From Marinobacter qingdaonensis (lineage in GTDB: Bacteria > Pseudomonadota > Gammaproteobacteria > Pseudomonadales > Oleiphilaceae): a stretch of DNA of 64,000 nt. Of the stretch, positions 45,529 through 55,224 are shown one piece after another. The position numbers and the translations under genes were made by a program. The notes under the pieces were generated by a model that was given only the letters and a program-made list of their open reading frames with translations, did not search any database and was not told where the DNA came from. The stretch is taken from positions 2,914,001-2,978,000 of the forward strand of contig NZ_JAYDCJ010000003.1 of the NCBI RefSeq assembly GCF_034555935.1. Reading direction: 5' to 3'. Each line of letters begins with the position of its first letter. Within the stretch, counting starts at the first letter, position 1.

Positions 45529-45693
45529 TGAAGGCGTTCCTCCCTGACAGTGGAGCCCACACGGATGTTGGCAAAGATACGCTGGGCCAGATACCGGCAC
45601 AATCGTCAATTAATGCGTGCTTTTACGCATACTTAAGCTATGTTCCAGTAACCGGCAGTCTCTCATAATAGCGCCGAAAGGGAAGCACCGTGC

Positions 45694-46854
45694 ATGCCCC
45701 GACTTGAGAATTCACAAGGTTTGCCCTCGATGTCAGAACCTCAGCTCCAACTCCGTCAGGCCGTCTCCAGCGATCTGGACAGTCTTGTCCGCCTGGAGAA
45801 CCTGTGTTTTTCGGACGATCGGATTTCCCGGCGTAGTTTTCGCCGCTTCCTGGACATGCCGAGGGACCGGATCATCGTGGCCACCCTCGGTGACGAGCTG
45901 GTCGGCTATTGCCTGATGCTGATGCACGCCGCCACCCGATTGGCCCGGATCTATTCCATTGCGGTTTCCCCGAAAGCCCGCGGCCAGGGGGCCGGCGAGA
46001 AACTGGTGCGCGCGGCAGAACGGGCGGCGGTGGAAGCCGGCAGGATCGTGATGCGCCTGGAGGTTCGGGAGGACAACGGGGCCGCCATCGGCCTGTACCG
46101 GCGCCTGGGCTATCGGCAGTTCGGCACCTACCGGGACTATTACGAGGACCACGGCGATGCCCTGCGCTTCGAGCGCCGCATCCTGTTCTACGAGCCGTCC
46201 CGGCAATTTCCGGTGGTGCCCTATTACCCCCAGACCACGGAATTTTCCTGCGGCCCGGCCGCACTGATCATGGCCATGGCGGCGCTCGACGAGCAGCAGC
46301 CGGTCACCACCCTGGAGGAACTCAAGCTCTGGCGCGAGGCCACCACCATTTTCATGCTCGCCGGGCACGGCGGTTGCGGCCCCCACGGGCTGGCCCTGGC
46401 GGCCTGGAATCGGGGCTTTCACGCAAGCGCGTGGATCAGCAAGGAAGGCGCGCTGTTCAAGGACACGGTTCGCAACGACGACAAGAAACGGGTACTGGAA
46501 CTGGTGCACGAGGGTTTTCTGCACGACATCGGCAAGACCAGCATCGAACTGCGCCACGACCCGCTAACCCTGGCCGGCATGGAACAGGCGCTGCACGATG
46601 GCCGTGTCCCAGTGATCCTGATCAGCACCTGGCAGCTCAACCGCAGCCGGGTCCCACACTGGGTGACCGTGTGCGCCATCGACGACCAGTTCGTGTACCT
46701 GCACGACCCGGAAATTGATGTCGACGCCGGCGAGAGTGTTGCCGACAAGCAGTACTTGCCGATCGAGCGCCGGATTTTCGACCGCATGTCGCGCTACGGC
46801 AGTGTGCAGCCGCTCCAGGCCGCGGTCATTGTCGGCCCGAAGCGGGACGGCTGA
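45694..46854 (+). CDS. GNAT acetyltransferase fused to C39-like peptidase
   Basis: 386 residues. The ATG at 45694 has AGGGAAG 8 bases before it; an ATG at 45730 is the alternative. Residues about 17-165 are a RimI-like GNAT domain with the acetyl-CoA loop VSPKARGQGAGEKL. Residues about 175-380 are a papain-like C39 peptidase: FSCGPAA (Cys186), VPHWV (His322) and YLHDPE (Asp338) give a full catalytic triad. One protein could acylate and cleave a peptide modified by the divergent ligase. The gene abuts uvrB end to end with no spacer. Confidence 0.85.
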   Translation: MPRLENSQGLPSMSEPQLQLRQAVSSDLDSLVRLENLCFSDDRISRRSFRRFLDMPRDRIIVATLGDELVGYCLMLMHAATRLARIYSIAVSPKARGQGAGEKLVRAAERAAVEAGRIVMRLEVREDNGAAIGLYRRLGYRQFGTYRDYYEDHGDALRFERRILFYEPSRQFPVVPYYPQTTEFSCGPAALIMAMAALDEQQPVTTLEELKLWREATTIFMLAGHGGCGPHGLALAAWNRGFHASAWISKEGALFKDTVRNDDKKRVLELVHEGFLHDIGKTSIELRHDPLTLAGMEQALHDGRVPVILISTWQLNRSRVPHWVTVCAIDDQFVYLHDPEIDVDAGESVADKQYLPIERRIFDRMSRYGSVQPLQAAVIVGPKRDG

Positions 46855-48915
46855 TCAGCCAGTGCGCAGGGCCGCTTCCTTCAACTCGGAAATCTCGTCC
46901 CGAAGCCGGGCCGCGGTTTCGAAGTCCAGATCGGCGGCGGCCTTGTACATTTCGTCCTCCAGCCTGGACACTTCCTTGAGCACCTCTTCCGGCGACTTGT
47001 TGTCGGTCTTGGCCCGGTACTGCTCGGCTTCTTCCGCGGCCTTCTGACCCGGGCGCTCGGCCTTGCGCTTGCCACGACCGCCACCGCCGCCGGCGCCTTC
47101 CATGATGTCGGCAATCTTCTTGTTCAGCCCCTTGGGCGTGATGCCGTGCTCCTCGTTGTGCGCCATCTGCTTGGCCCGGCGCCGCTCGGTTTCATCGATG
47201 GCCCTCTGCATGGAGCCGGTGATGCGGTCGCCATAAAGTATGGCCTTGCCGTTCACATTCCGCGCAGCCCGGCCGATGGTCTGGATCAATGACCGCTCGG
47301 CGCGCAGGAAGCCCTCCTTGTCGGCATCCAGGATCGCCACCAGCGACACCTCCGGCATGTCCAGGCCTTCCCGCAGCAGGTTGATCCCCACCAGCACATC
47401 AAACTCGCCCCGACGCAGATCCCGGATGATCTCCACCCGTTCCACCGTATCGATGTCCGAGTGCAGGTACCGGACCTTGATGTCGTGCTCCATCAGAAAG
47501 TCGGTCAAATCCTCCGCCATACGCTTGGTCAGGGTGGTGACCAGCACCCGCTCCTTGATGGCGACCCGGCGGTGGATCTCGGACAGCAGATCGTCCACCT
47601 GGGTCGAGGCCGGCCGAACCTCGATTTCCGGATCCAGCAGCCCCGTCGGCCTGACCACCTGCTCCACCACCTGGCCGGCGTGCTCGGCCTCGTAATTGGC
47701 CGGGGTGGCGGACACAAAGATCATCTGCGGCGCGACCCGCTCCCACTCCTCGAAACGCATGGGCCGGTTGTCCAGCGCCGAGGGCAAGCGGAAGCCGTAT
47801 TCCACCAGGGTTTCCTTGCGGGACCGGTCGCCTTTGTACATGGCGCCGATCTGCGGAATGGTCACGTGTGACTCGTCCACCACCAGCAAGGCATTCGGCG
47901 GCAGGTAATCGAACAGCGTCGGCGGCGCTTCGCCCGGCCGGCGGCCGGACAGGTAGCGGGAGTAGTTCTCGATGCCGTTGCAGTAACCCAGCTCCATCAT
48001 CATCTCGATGTCGTACCGGGTGCGCTCCTCCAGTCGCTGCGCCTCCACCAGCCGATTGTTATCCCGCAGCTGCTGCAGGCGCTCGTCCAGCTCCACACGT
48101 ATGTTCTCGACCGCATCCAGCACCGTCTGGCGGGGCGTGACATAGTGGGACTTCGGGTAGATGGTGACCCGGGGGACCCGGCGCAGCACTTCACCGGTCA
48201 ACGGATCGAAATAGCTGAGGTTTTCCACCTCGTCATCGAACAGTTCGATCCGGATCGCCTCTTTCTCCGATTCCGCCGGGAACACATCGATGACGTCACC
48301 ACGGACCCGGTAATTGGCCCGGTGGAATTCGATGTCGTTGCGGGTGTACTGGAGCTCGGCCAGCCGGCGCAGGATGAAGCGCTGATCAATCTGATCGCCG
48401 CGGTCCAGGTGCAGCATCATTTTCAGGTAGGACTGCGGATCACCCAGACCGTAGATCGACGACACCGTCGCCACGATGATGGCGTCCGGCCGCTCCAGCA
48501 GGGCCTTGGTGGCCGACAGCCGCATCTGCTCGATGTGCTCGTTGATGGAGGCATCTTTCTCGATGAAGGTGTCGGACGAGGGCACGTACGCCTCGGGCTG
48601 GTAGTAGTCGTAATAGGAGACGAAATACTCCACCGAGTTGTCCGGGAAGAATTCCTTGAACTCCCCGTACAGCTGCGCCGCGAGGGTCTTGTTGTGGGCC
48701 ATGATGATCGTCGGCCGCTGGACCTGCTCCACCACATTGGCAATGGTGAAGGTCTTGCCCGACCCGGTCACCCCGAGCAGGGTCTGATGGGCCAGTCCCG
48801 AATGGATGCCGTCGACCAGCCCCTCGATCGCCTTCGGCTGATCACCGGCCGGCTGGTACGGGGAATTGACCCGAAACACCCCTTCCCTCGTAACACTGGA
48901 TTCATTTTTGGCCAT
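46855..48915 (-). CDS. uvrB: UvrABC excinuclease subunit B
   Basis: 686 residues from the ATG at 48915; an upstream in-frame TTG at 48945 is less likely. The helicase-like core begins [10 protein letters not shown] and has Walker [10 protein letters not shown]. The damage-probing hairpin region is [12 protein letters not shown]. Motifs V/VI read [26 protein letters not shown] and QTIGRAARN. The C-terminal UVR motif ([19 protein letters not shown]) binds UvrC. It locates lesions with UvrA and recruits UvrC for incision. I see no convincing LexA box upstream. Confidence 0.97.
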   Translation of the reverse strand: MAKNESSVTREGVFRVNSPYQPAGDQPKAIEGLVDGIHSGLAHQTLLGVTGSGKTFTIANVVEQVQRPTIIMAHNKTLAAQLYGEFKEFFPDNSVEYFVSYYDYYQPEAYVPSSDTFIEKDASINEHIEQMRLSATKALLERPDAIIVATVSSIYGLGDPQSYLKMMLHLDRGDQIDQRFILRRLAELQYTRNDIEFHRANYRVRGDVIDVFPAESEKEAIRIELFDDEVENLSYFDPLTGEVLRRVPRVTIYPKSHYVTPRQTVLDAVENIRVELDERLQQLRDNNRLVEAQRLEERTRYDIEMMMELGYCNGIENYSRYLSGRRPGEAPPTLFDYLPPNALLVVDESHVTIPQIGAMYKGDRSRKETLVEYGFRLPSALDNRPMRFEEWERVAPQMIFVSATPANYEAEHAGQVVEQVVRPTGLLDPEIEVRPASTQVDDLLSEIHRRVAIKERVLVTTLTKRMAEDLTDFLMEHDIKVRYLHSDIDTVERVEIIRDLRRGEFDVLVGINLLREGLDMPEVSLVAILDADKEGFLRAERSLIQTIGRAARNVNGKAILYGDRITGSMQRAIDETERRRAKQMAHNEEHGITPKGLNKKIADIMEGAGGGGGRGKRKAERPGQKAAEEAEQYRAKTDNKSPEEVLKEVSRLEDEMYKAAADLDFETAARLRDEISELKEAALRTG

Positions 48916-49108
48916 AATCGGCAGACACCCCCGGTTTGACTGCAAAGGCCTGTCTCAAGGCCTAGACTGTCTAGAAATTTAGCGTTATGCCGGCTTCATG
49001 ATACCATCGGGCCATCGGCGGCCGGACGAAATTCGCCAGGTTCCTGGCTGAAACAACAACCTTCCGCTCGCCGCAGCCCTATCAGACGCAGCTTTAAGGA
49101 GCGCAAGT

Positions 49109-50293
49109 TTGGACCTTCAACTTTCCAGCCGAGTACAGGCGATCAAGCCCTCTCCCACCCTCGCAGTCACCAACAAGGCCGCGGAACTCCGCGCAGCCGG
49201 CCAGGACATCATTGGCCTGGGTGCTGGCGAGCCGGACTTCGACACCCCCGATCACATCAAACAGGCGGCGATTGAAGCCATCAACAACGGCCAGACCAAA
49301 TACACGGCTGTGGATGGTACGCCGGCCCTGAAGAAAGCGATTATTGCGAAGTTCAAACGGGACAACGGCCTGGATTACGAAGCCAATCAGATCCTGGTAA
49401 GCAGTGGTGGCAAACAGAGCTTTTTCAACCTGGCACTGGCGACCCTGAACGCGGGCGATGAAGCCATCATCCCGGCGCCGTACTGGGTGTCCTACCCGGA
49501 CATGGTCAAAGTGGCCGAGGGCACGCCGGTGATCATCGAAACTAGCGCCGACACCCGGTTCAAGATCAGCCCTGAACAGCTGGAAAACGCCATCACCGAG
49601 CGGACCCGCCTGTTCGTGATCAACAGCCCGTCCAACCCCAGCGGCATGGCCTACTCCATGGAAGAGCTGAAAGCCCTGGGCGAGGTGCTGAAGAAGCACC
49701 CGAACATCATGATCGCCACCGACGACATGTATGAGCCCATCCTCTGGACCGGCAAGCCGTTCTGCAACATCGTGAACGCCTGCCCGGAGCTGTACGAGCG
49801 CACCTTCGTGCTGAACGGCGTATCCAAGGCCTACTCCATGACTGGCTGGCGCATCGGCTACGCCGCGGGACCGGCCAAGATCATCGGTGCGATGAAGAAG
49901 ATCCAGTCCCAGAGCACCTCCAACCCGTCCTCGGTCTCCCAGGCGGCGGCCCAGGCGGCTCTGGACAGCTCCCAGGCGTGCGTGGGCGAGATGGTCAGTG
50001 CGTTCAAGGAACGTCACGACTGGCTGGTGCAGGCTCTGAACGAACTGCCGGGCGTCGAGTGTCTGCACGGCGACGGCACCTTCTACGTGTTCCCGAGCTT
50101 CCAGGCGGCCATCGATGCCGATCCGGACGCCAGCACCGACGTGGAGTTCGCGGAAAAACTGCTGACCGACGCCGGCGTGGCGCTGGTACCTGGTTCTGCC
50201 TTCGGCGCTCCGGGCCACATGCGCCTGAGCTTCGCGACCAGCATGGATAACCTGAAGCAGGCCGTCGAGCGCCTGAAGAAGGCCCTGGGCTAA
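49109..50293 (+). CDS. aspartate aminotransferase-type PLP enzyme
   Basis: 394 residues from a TTG start at 49109, fixed by AAGGAG 7 bases upstream and by the family N-terminus MDLQLSSRVQAIKPSPTLAV. It is a class I aminotransferase, Ib subgroup. Motifs are GAGEPDFDTPDHIK, PAPYWVSYPDM, NSPSNPSG, and the PLP lysine in VSKAYSMTGWRIGY. It probably makes aspartate from oxaloacetate and glutamate. The rare TTG start may limit its level. The second tRNA-Asn follows with its own promoter. Confidence 0.92.
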   Translation: MDLQLSSRVQAIKPSPTLAVTNKAAELRAAGQDIIGLGAGEPDFDTPDHIKQAAIEAINNGQTKYTAVDGTPALKKAIIAKFKRDNGLDYEANQILVSSGGKQSFFNLALATLNAGDEAIIPAPYWVSYPDMVKVAEGTPVIIETSADTRFKISPEQLENAITERTRLFVINSPSNPSGMAYSMEELKALGEVLKKHPNIMIATDDMYEPILWTGKPFCNIVNACPELYERTFVLNGVSKAYSMTGWRIGYAAGPAKIIGAMKKIQSQSTSNPSSVSQAAAQAALDSSQACVGEMVSAFKERHDWLVQALNELPGVECLHGDGTFYVFPSFQAAIDADPDASTDVEFAEKLLTDAGVALVPGSAFGAPGHMRLSFATSMDNLKQAVERLKKALG

Positions 50294-50310
50294 AAAGTTC
50301 CAGCGAGGGG

Positions 50311-50339
50311 TTGACGGGGGCGTATAGCCAACTTAATAT
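50311..50339 (+). promoter_or_regulatory. tRNA-Asn copy 2 promoter
   Basis: TTGACG (50311-50316), 17 bases and TAATAT (50334-50339), then the ACGCGCCTC discriminator. Preceded by GGGG just as in copy 1, although the spacer sequence differs. Confidence 0.85.
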
Positions 50340-50363
50340 ACGCGCCTCGTCACACGACGACGT

Positions 50364-50439
50364 TCCCCGATAGCTCAGTTGGTAGAGCAACGGACTGTTA
50401 ATCCGTTTGTCGCTGGTTCGAGCCCAGCTCGGGGAGCCA
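50364..50439 (+). tRNA. tRNA-Asn (GTT), copy 2
   Basis: The 76-nt cloverleaf with encoded CCA is identical base for base to the copy at 35764. GTT anticodon at 50397-50399. It sits between the aminotransferase gene and pyrF with its own promoter and terminator. Confidence 0.98.
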
Positions 50440-50447
50440 CTATTCTG

Positions 50448-50485
50448 AAAACCCGCTAATTCACTGAGTTAGCGGGTTTTTTATT
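50448..50485 (+). terminator. terminator of tRNA-Asn copy 2
   Basis: A 12-bp stem AAAACCCGCTAA/TTAGCGGGTTTT (50448-50459 with 50469-50480) followed by TTATT. It differs in sequence from the copy-1 terminator. Confidence 0.88.
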
Positions 50486-50560
50486 GCCCTCTTTTTTGGA
50501 CGAACCTTTGCAAACGTAGCCTGCGATTGATGGAGTCTGGTCGCGGCCACCCCTGCTTCT

Positions 50561-50606
50561 CAAAAACCGCTACGAGCACGTCGATGTGCGCTCGTAGCGG
50601 TTTTTG
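50561..50606. terminator. 17-bp perfect palindrome, probable bidirectional terminator
   Basis: CAAAAACCGCTACGAGC (50561-50577) pairs perfectly with 50590-50606 around a 12-base loop. A T5 tract lies at the 3' side on both strands. It lies 90 bases past the pyrF stop and after the tRNA terminator. The stem is unusually long for a terminator. Confidence 0.6.
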
Positions 50607-50697
50607 GGAGGGCGATCCCTCACCACCCGACTCCGAGCCATGCAGGCTAGGAGCGAACTCTAAACCTATCACCCGAACTAAAAGCCAGAGCGCCGTC

Positions 50698-51408
50698 TCA
50701 AAGCCCTTGCACTTCAGCGTGGATAGCCTCCAATGCCGCCAGAGGATCCGCCGCCCGAGTAATCGGGCGACCAATCACGAGGTAATCGGAACCGGCCTTC
50801 AGGGCGTCCGTGGGGGTCATGATGCGCTGCTGGTCGCCCTTGTCGGCGGTCAGCGGGCGAATGCCCGGCGTGATGAGCTGGAAGTCGGCACCCTGCTCCG
50901 CTTTCAGCTTGGGAGCTTCCTGGGCCGAGCAGACTACGCCGTCGAGGCCGCAGTTTTTGGTGAGCGTGGCCAGGCGGGACACCTGGGCTTCCGGGGAATC
51001 GGTGATACCAATGCCGGCGAGGTCGTCCGCGTTCATGCTGGTGAGCACGGTCACGGCGATAAGCAGCGGGCGATCGGGACCAAAGACCTCCAGACGCTCA
51101 CGGCAGGCGGTCATCATTTTCTCGCCGCCTGAGGCGTGAACGTTGACCATCCAGACCCCCAGATCGGCGGCCGCCGCGACCGCGGCGGAGGTGGTGTTGG
51201 GAATGTCGTGAAATTTGAGATCAAGAAACACGTCGAAGCCATGTTTTTGCAGGCGCTCGACCAACTGCGGACCGCTACGGGTAAACAGCTCCTTGCCCAC
51301 TTTCAGACGGCACTTGGCCGGGTCCAGCTTGTCGACCAGCTCCAGGGCCGGGGTTTCGGATGGAAAGTCGAGTGCGACGATGATCTTCGGATCGTTTTGG
51401 TTTTGCAC
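50698..51408 (-). CDS. pyrF: orotidine 5'-phosphate decarboxylase
   Basis: 236 residues. It makes UMP, the last step of de novo pyrimidine synthesis. The catalytic block [15 protein letters not shown] carries the Asp-Lys-Asp charge network, preceded by LKVGKELF and followed by VNVHASGG and the phosphate-binding [12 protein letters not shown]. Length and motifs fit the group I bacterial enzyme. It is the last gene of the lapA-lapB-pyrF run, 30 bases after the lapB stop, and is followed by a long palindromic terminator. Confidence 0.96.
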   Translation of the reverse strand: MQNQNDPKIIVALDFPSETPALELVDKLDPAKCRLKVGKELFTRSGPQLVERLQKHGFDVFLDLKFHDIPNTTSAAVAAAADLGVWMVNVHASGGEKMMTACRERLEVFGPDRPLLIAVTVLTSMNADDLAGIGITDSPEAQVSRLATLTKNCGLDGVVCSAQEAPKLKAEQGADFQLITPGIRPLTADKGDQQRIMTPTDALKAGSDYLVIGRPITRAADPLAALEAIHAEVQGL

Positions 51409-51438
51409 GTTCTAAGCCCTGCAGAATGTCTGAATGAT

Positions 51439-52608
51439 TTATTCGGCCTCAACACCCTGGATCGGGCGCACCGTCTCCCACTGTTTGCAGCTCGGACAGA
51501 GCCAGTGCAGTTGCTGGCCGGAGAAGCCACAGCTGGCGCAACGGTAGATCGGTCGGTTGGCGAGGATCAGATGACCAATGCGGCTGACCAAGCGCCCCTC
51601 GTCCGTGGTCATGCCTTTCTCGTAGCCGGCCATCTCGACCAGCCGCAACAGGCCCCGGACGCTGGGCCGAACTTCGAGCTCACGGCGCAGCAGCTCTATG
51701 GCGGCCTGCCGACCGGACGACCGCTCAACGGACTCCACCAGCGCCAACAGCAGACTGGTGCTGGGGTTGGCCTCATAGAGCTTGCGCAACTTCTTGCCCA
51801 GGCGCCCCACGTCACCGTGCTCCTGCTCCAGCCGCATCAGCCGGTCCACCGCTTCGGGGCCGAATTCCGGGTTTTGATCGAACACTTTCAGGCTCTGGCT
51901 CGCCGCCTCGCGGAAACTGCCCTGGCGGATCAGCAGCTTCATCAGAATCAGCGTGGCCCGAACGCAGGACTGGTCGTAATCCAGCGCCTCTTTGCAAAGC
52001 TTCTGCGCCGCCCAGCGGTCGTCCTTCCTCAAGGCGTCCTCAGCCAGCTCGCAGGTCAGGTAGGCCAATACCTTGAACATGGCAGGATCGGCATCACCCT
52101 TGGTCAGCGCCCGCGCGACATCCGCCGCCTTGGTCCATTCCTTCTCCTGCTGGTACAACTCGATCAGCTGCTGAGCCGAGTTGCGGCCGTAATCGCGATC
52201 ACCCATGAGTTCATGGAGCAGTGCTTCGGCGCGGTCCAGCAGGCCGGCCTTGAGGTAATCCTTGGCCAACTCCAGGGTAACCTGAGGGGAAAAGCGAGTG
52301 GGCAGTTCGGGTCGGGCCAGCAGGTTCTGATGAATAAGGATGGCCCGGTCAGTTTCGCCTTTGAGGCGGAAGTGGCTGCCGATGGACAGGTGCAGGCTGA
52401 CGGTGTCCTTGTTAACCGCGAGGGACTGGACAAAGTTTTCAACGGCCTGATCGGAATAATTGGTGAAGAGAAACTGAAGACGATCGCGCACCGACTCTTC
52501 GTCGGCAATCACGGTTTTGGTTCTTCGGCTGTTGCTGCCTAGCCGCCCGACAGCCCACCCGGCGGCGACCGCTATTGTCAGCAGAAGCCACTGAAGCACA
52601 ATATCCAT
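51439..52608 (-). CDS. lapB: lipopolysaccharide assembly protein LapB (YciM)
   Basis: 389 residues, the usual length. One N-terminal membrane helix (residues about 3-20), then tetratricopeptide repeats to about 340, then a rubredoxin-like metal knuckle CASCGF...CPSCKQW (four Cys). In E. coli it guides FtsH-mediated turnover of LpxC and so sets lipopolysaccharide output. The start is immediately after the lapA stop (adjacent bases), showing tight coupling. Confidence 0.95.
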   Translation of the reverse strand: MDIVLQWLLLTIAVAAGWAVGRLGSNSRRTKTVIADEESVRDRLQFLFTNYSDQAVENFVQSLAVNKDTVSLHLSIGSHFRLKGETDRAILIHQNLLARPELPTRFSPQVTLELAKDYLKAGLLDRAEALLHELMGDRDYGRNSAQQLIELYQQEKEWTKAADVARALTKGDADPAMFKVLAYLTCELAEDALRKDDRWAAQKLCKEALDYDQSCVRATLILMKLLIRQGSFREAASQSLKVFDQNPEFGPEAVDRLMRLEQEHGDVGRLGKKLRKLYEANPSTSLLLALVESVERSSGRQAAIELLRRELEVRPSVRGLLRLVEMAGYEKGMTTDEGRLVSRIGHLILANRPIYRCASCGFSGQQLHWLCPSCKQWETVRPIQGVEAE

Positions 52609-52911
52609 TTAGAGCGTCCGGTCGTTCTGGGCCCTGGATTTCTCCAATGCCTGCTCGGCACGATCGAGTCTTTTCTGAAGGTTTCGCCGCGAGACCGAGG
52701 TCCTGAAGGTGGCCAGCATGGTCATCAATACTCCGACCAAGGCGCCGATGACAAACGACATGATGATCCAGACGGCAACGCCATGGGGCTGGGTTTCAAA
52801 CAGCAGGAAGTTGAGGGAAACCGCCATCTGGTTGTTGAGGGAGAACACAAGGGCGAGCAGGACCAGAACCAGTACCAACAGAATAATAAAGATTTTCTGC
52901 AACCCTGCCAT
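52609..52911 (-). CDS. lapA: lipopolysaccharide assembly protein LapA (DUF1049)
   Basis: 100 residues. Two membrane segments (residues about 8-25 and 45-65) and a C-terminal charged coiled coil (RRNLQKRLDRAEQALEKSRA) are the DUF1049/LapA pattern. It lies directly upstream of lapB with no spacer, as in E. coli, and downstream of ihfB. It is an inner-membrane accessory of lipopolysaccharide assembly. Confidence 0.9.
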   Translation of the reverse strand: MAGLQKIFIILLVLVLVLLALVFSLNNQMAVSLNFLLFETQPHGVAVWIIMSFVIGALVGVLMTMLATFRTSVSRRNLQKRLDRAEQALEKSRAQNDRTL

Positions 52912-52973
52912 ATCGCTAGTGCTCCCGCTTGGGCTCTGGAAAGCCCGAATTATACCCGTTCCCTGACCCCGCG

Positions 52974-53270
52974 TCAGAAGCCTTTCTTGAGGCTATCGTT
53001 AACCTGCTCCCGCAGCTCCTTGCCTGGCTTGAAATGGGGAACGTACTTGGCGGGTAGCTGAACGGCCTCACCGGTTTTCGGGTTTCGCCCCGTACGTGCA
53101 GCACGGTGATGCAGGGAAAAGCTACCGAACCCCCGGATTTCAATTCTCTGGCCATCGGCGAGTGACTGGGACATGTGCTCAATGATGGTTTTGACCGCCA
53201 ACTCTACATCTTTAACGGAGAGCTGGGTTTGCTTGGACGCAATCAGCTCCACCAGTTCGGACTTCGTCAT
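52974..53270 (-). CDS. ihfB: integration host factor subunit beta
   Basis: 98 residues. [14 protein letters not shown], the DNA-bending arm [20 protein letters not shown] and [15 protein letters not shown] [13 protein letters not shown] are diagnostic of IhfB. With IhfA it bends DNA at recombination, replication and transcription sites. The gene follows rpsA as in E. coli. A terminator after rpsA means it should have its own promoter in the 53280-53350 gap. Confidence 0.96.
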   Translation of the reverse strand: MTKSELVELIASKQTQLSVKDVELAVKTIIEHMSQSLADGQRIEIRGFGSFSLHHRAARTGRNPKTGEAVQLPAKYVPHFKPGKELREQVNDSLKKGF

Positions 53271-53356
53271 GAGGCGCTTCCCTCTTTCGTTATTATTCCG
53301 CGGTTGGTTACCGGACTCTCATGACCACTAGTTTAGCCAAACCAAAAAAAAACACA

Positions 53357-53387
53357 AAAAAAACGGGCTCTTAGAGCCCGTTTTTTT
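53357..53387 (-). terminator. terminator of rpsA
   Basis: A 14-bp stem including ACGGGCTC/GAGCCCGT (53357-53370 with 53374-53387), a 3-base loop and a run of A on the plus strand (U on the minus-strand RNA). It lies 17 bases past the rpsA stop. Confidence 0.92.
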
Positions 53388-53403
53388 CATACCAACCAGA
53401 CGA

Positions 53404-55095
53404 TCATTCTTTGTTGGCGTTCTGCTGCTGCATCTGCTCCTTGATGAGATCACCGATGGTGGTCGCACCAGAAGTTTCAGCCGCCTTGCTCCGCACGTTT
53501 TCCAGAGCCTGCTTGTCGTCCTCAACGTCTTTGGACTTCACAGACAGGTTGATGATGCGGTTCTTGCGATCGATGCTGATGATCTTGGCTTCAACTTCTT
53601 CGCCTTCCTTCAGCGCGTTGCGTGCGTCTTCAACACGGTCGCGGCTGATTTCGGAAGCCTTCAGTACCGCCTCGACTTCGTCGTTCAGGGCGATGGTCGC
53701 AGCCTTGGCATCCACAGCAGAGACAGTGCCCTTAACGATGGAGCCCTTGTCGTTCAGCTGAACAAACTCGGCGAACGGATCGCTCTCGAGCTGCTTGATA
53801 CCCAGGGAGATGCGCTCGCGCTCCGGATCAACAGACAGGATAACGGTTTCAACTTCGTCACCCTTCTTGTATTCGCGAACCGCTTCTTCGCCAGTCTCGT
53901 TCCAGCTGATGTCAGACAGGTGAACCAGACCGTCGATGCCACCGTCCAGACCGATGAAGATACCGAAGTCGGTGATGGACTTGATCTTACCGGAGATGCG
54001 GTCGCCCTTGTTGAAGTTGCTGGAGAAGTCTTCCCACGGGTTAGCAACACACTGCTTGATACCCAGGGAGATACGACGACGCTCCTCGTCGATGTCCAGA
54101 ATCATCACTTCCACTTCGTCGCCAACCTGGACGACTTTGGACGGATGGATGTTCTTGTTGGTCCAATCCATCTCGGATACGTGAACCAGACCTTCAACAC
54201 CTTCTTCCAGCTCCGCGAAGCAGCCGTAGTCGGTCAGGTTGGTAACACGCGCCTTGACCTTGCTGCCTTCCGGATAGCGACCCTTGATGTCGACCCATGG
54301 ATCTTCGCCCAGCTGCTTCAGGCCGAGGGATACACGGTTACGCTCACGGTCAAACTTCAGAACCTTGACGTTGATCTCGTCGCCCACGTTCACGATTTCG
54401 CTCGGATGCTTAATGCGCTTCCAGGCCATATCGGTGATGTGCAGCAGGCCGTCAACACCGCCCAGATCTACGAACGCGCCGTAGTCGGTCAGGTTCTTGA
54501 CGATACCCTTGATCTCCAGACCTTCGGTCAGGGTCTCGAGCAGCGCTTCACGCTCGGCGCTGTTCTCAGCTTCCAGAACCGCGCGACGGGAAACAACCAC
54601 GTTGTTGCGCTTCTGATCCAGCTTGATAACCTTGAATTCGAGTTCTTTGTTCTCCAGGTGCGCGGTGTCGCGAACCGGACGAACGTCTACCAGCGAGCCC
54701 GGCAGGAAGGCGCGGATACCGGCCAGATCGACGGTGAAACCACCCTTGACCTTGCCATTGATAACACCCTTAACAACCTCTTCTGCTTCGAAGGACTTCT
54801 CGAGTACCTTCCAGGCTTCAGCGCGCTTGGCTTTCTCACGAGACAGACGGGTTTCCCCGAAGCCGTCTTCAACAGCATCGAGAGCTACATCGACAACGTC
54901 GCCGATAGCAATTTCCAACTCGCCTTTTTCGTTGAGGAACTGGGAGGCGGGGATAACGCCTTCGGACTTCAGTCCGGCGTTAACGGTGACCCAGTCGCTG
55001 TCGACGTCAACTACGGTTCCCTGGACGATGGAACCCGGTTGCATGTCAATTTCTTTCAGGCTTTCTTCAAAAAGATCCGCAAAGCTCTCGCTCAT
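53404..55095 (-). CDS. rpsA: 30S ribosomal protein S1
   Basis: 563 residues with six S1 RNA-binding repeats, e.g. [26 protein letters not shown] (first), [20 protein letters not shown] and [19 protein letters not shown]. It binds mRNA leaders and delivers them to the 30S subunit. An imperfect hairpin in the leader may be part of autogenous control. It sits between cmk and ihfB as in most gammaproteobacteria. Confidence 0.98.
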   Translation of the reverse strand: MSESFADLFEESLKEIDMQPGSIVQGTVVDVDSDWVTVNAGLKSEGVIPASQFLNEKGELEIAIGDVVDVALDAVEDGFGETRLSREKAKRAEAWKVLEKSFEAEEVVKGVINGKVKGGFTVDLAGIRAFLPGSLVDVRPVRDTAHLENKELEFKVIKLDQKRNNVVVSRRAVLEAENSAEREALLETLTEGLEIKGIVKNLTDYGAFVDLGGVDGLLHITDMAWKRIKHPSEIVNVGDEINVKVLKFDRERNRVSLGLKQLGEDPWVDIKGRYPEGSKVKARVTNLTDYGCFAELEEGVEGLVHVSEMDWTNKNIHPSKVVQVGDEVEVMILDIDEERRRISLGIKQCVANPWEDFSSNFNKGDRISGKIKSITDFGIFIGLDGGIDGLVHLSDISWNETGEEAVREYKKGDEVETVILSVDPERERISLGIKQLESDPFAEFVQLNDKGSIVKGTVSAVDAKAATIALNDEVEAVLKASEISRDRVEDARNALKEGEEVEAKIISIDRKNRIINLSVKSKDVEDDKQALENVRSKAAETSGATTIGDLIKEQMQQQNANKE

Positions 55096-55160
55096 TATGT
55101 GTCCTATGTGATCAACGCAAGTTTACTCCGTGCTACCAGCGACACGGTCTGTTAGTCATT

Positions 55161-55200
55161 CCGGATATGGCCAGTGGCTGGCCGATAACGCCACATCCGG
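55161..55200 (-). promoter_or_regulatory. structured rpsA leader hairpin
   Basis: On the minus strand CCGGATGTGGC pairs with GCCATATCCGG (11 bp with one G-U) around an 18-base loop, 66 bases before the rpsA start. Gammaproteobacterial rpsA leaders are folded and bound by S1 for autoregulation. The fold here is only an inspection-level prediction. Confidence 0.4.
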
Positions 55201-55224
55201 CATTTCAACGACAAAAAGGTGTAG

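Noticed and set aside
48950..48965. Possible LexA (SOS) box upstream of uvrB
   Set aside because: CTGT is followed after eight bases by CTAG, not ACAG, so only half of the palindrome is present. I did not call an operator.
50481..50774. Open frame of 97 codons on the minus strand past the tRNA
   Set aside because: It overlaps the start region of the palindrome and the 3' end of pyrF, and lacks a ribosome site and family features; probably a chance frame.
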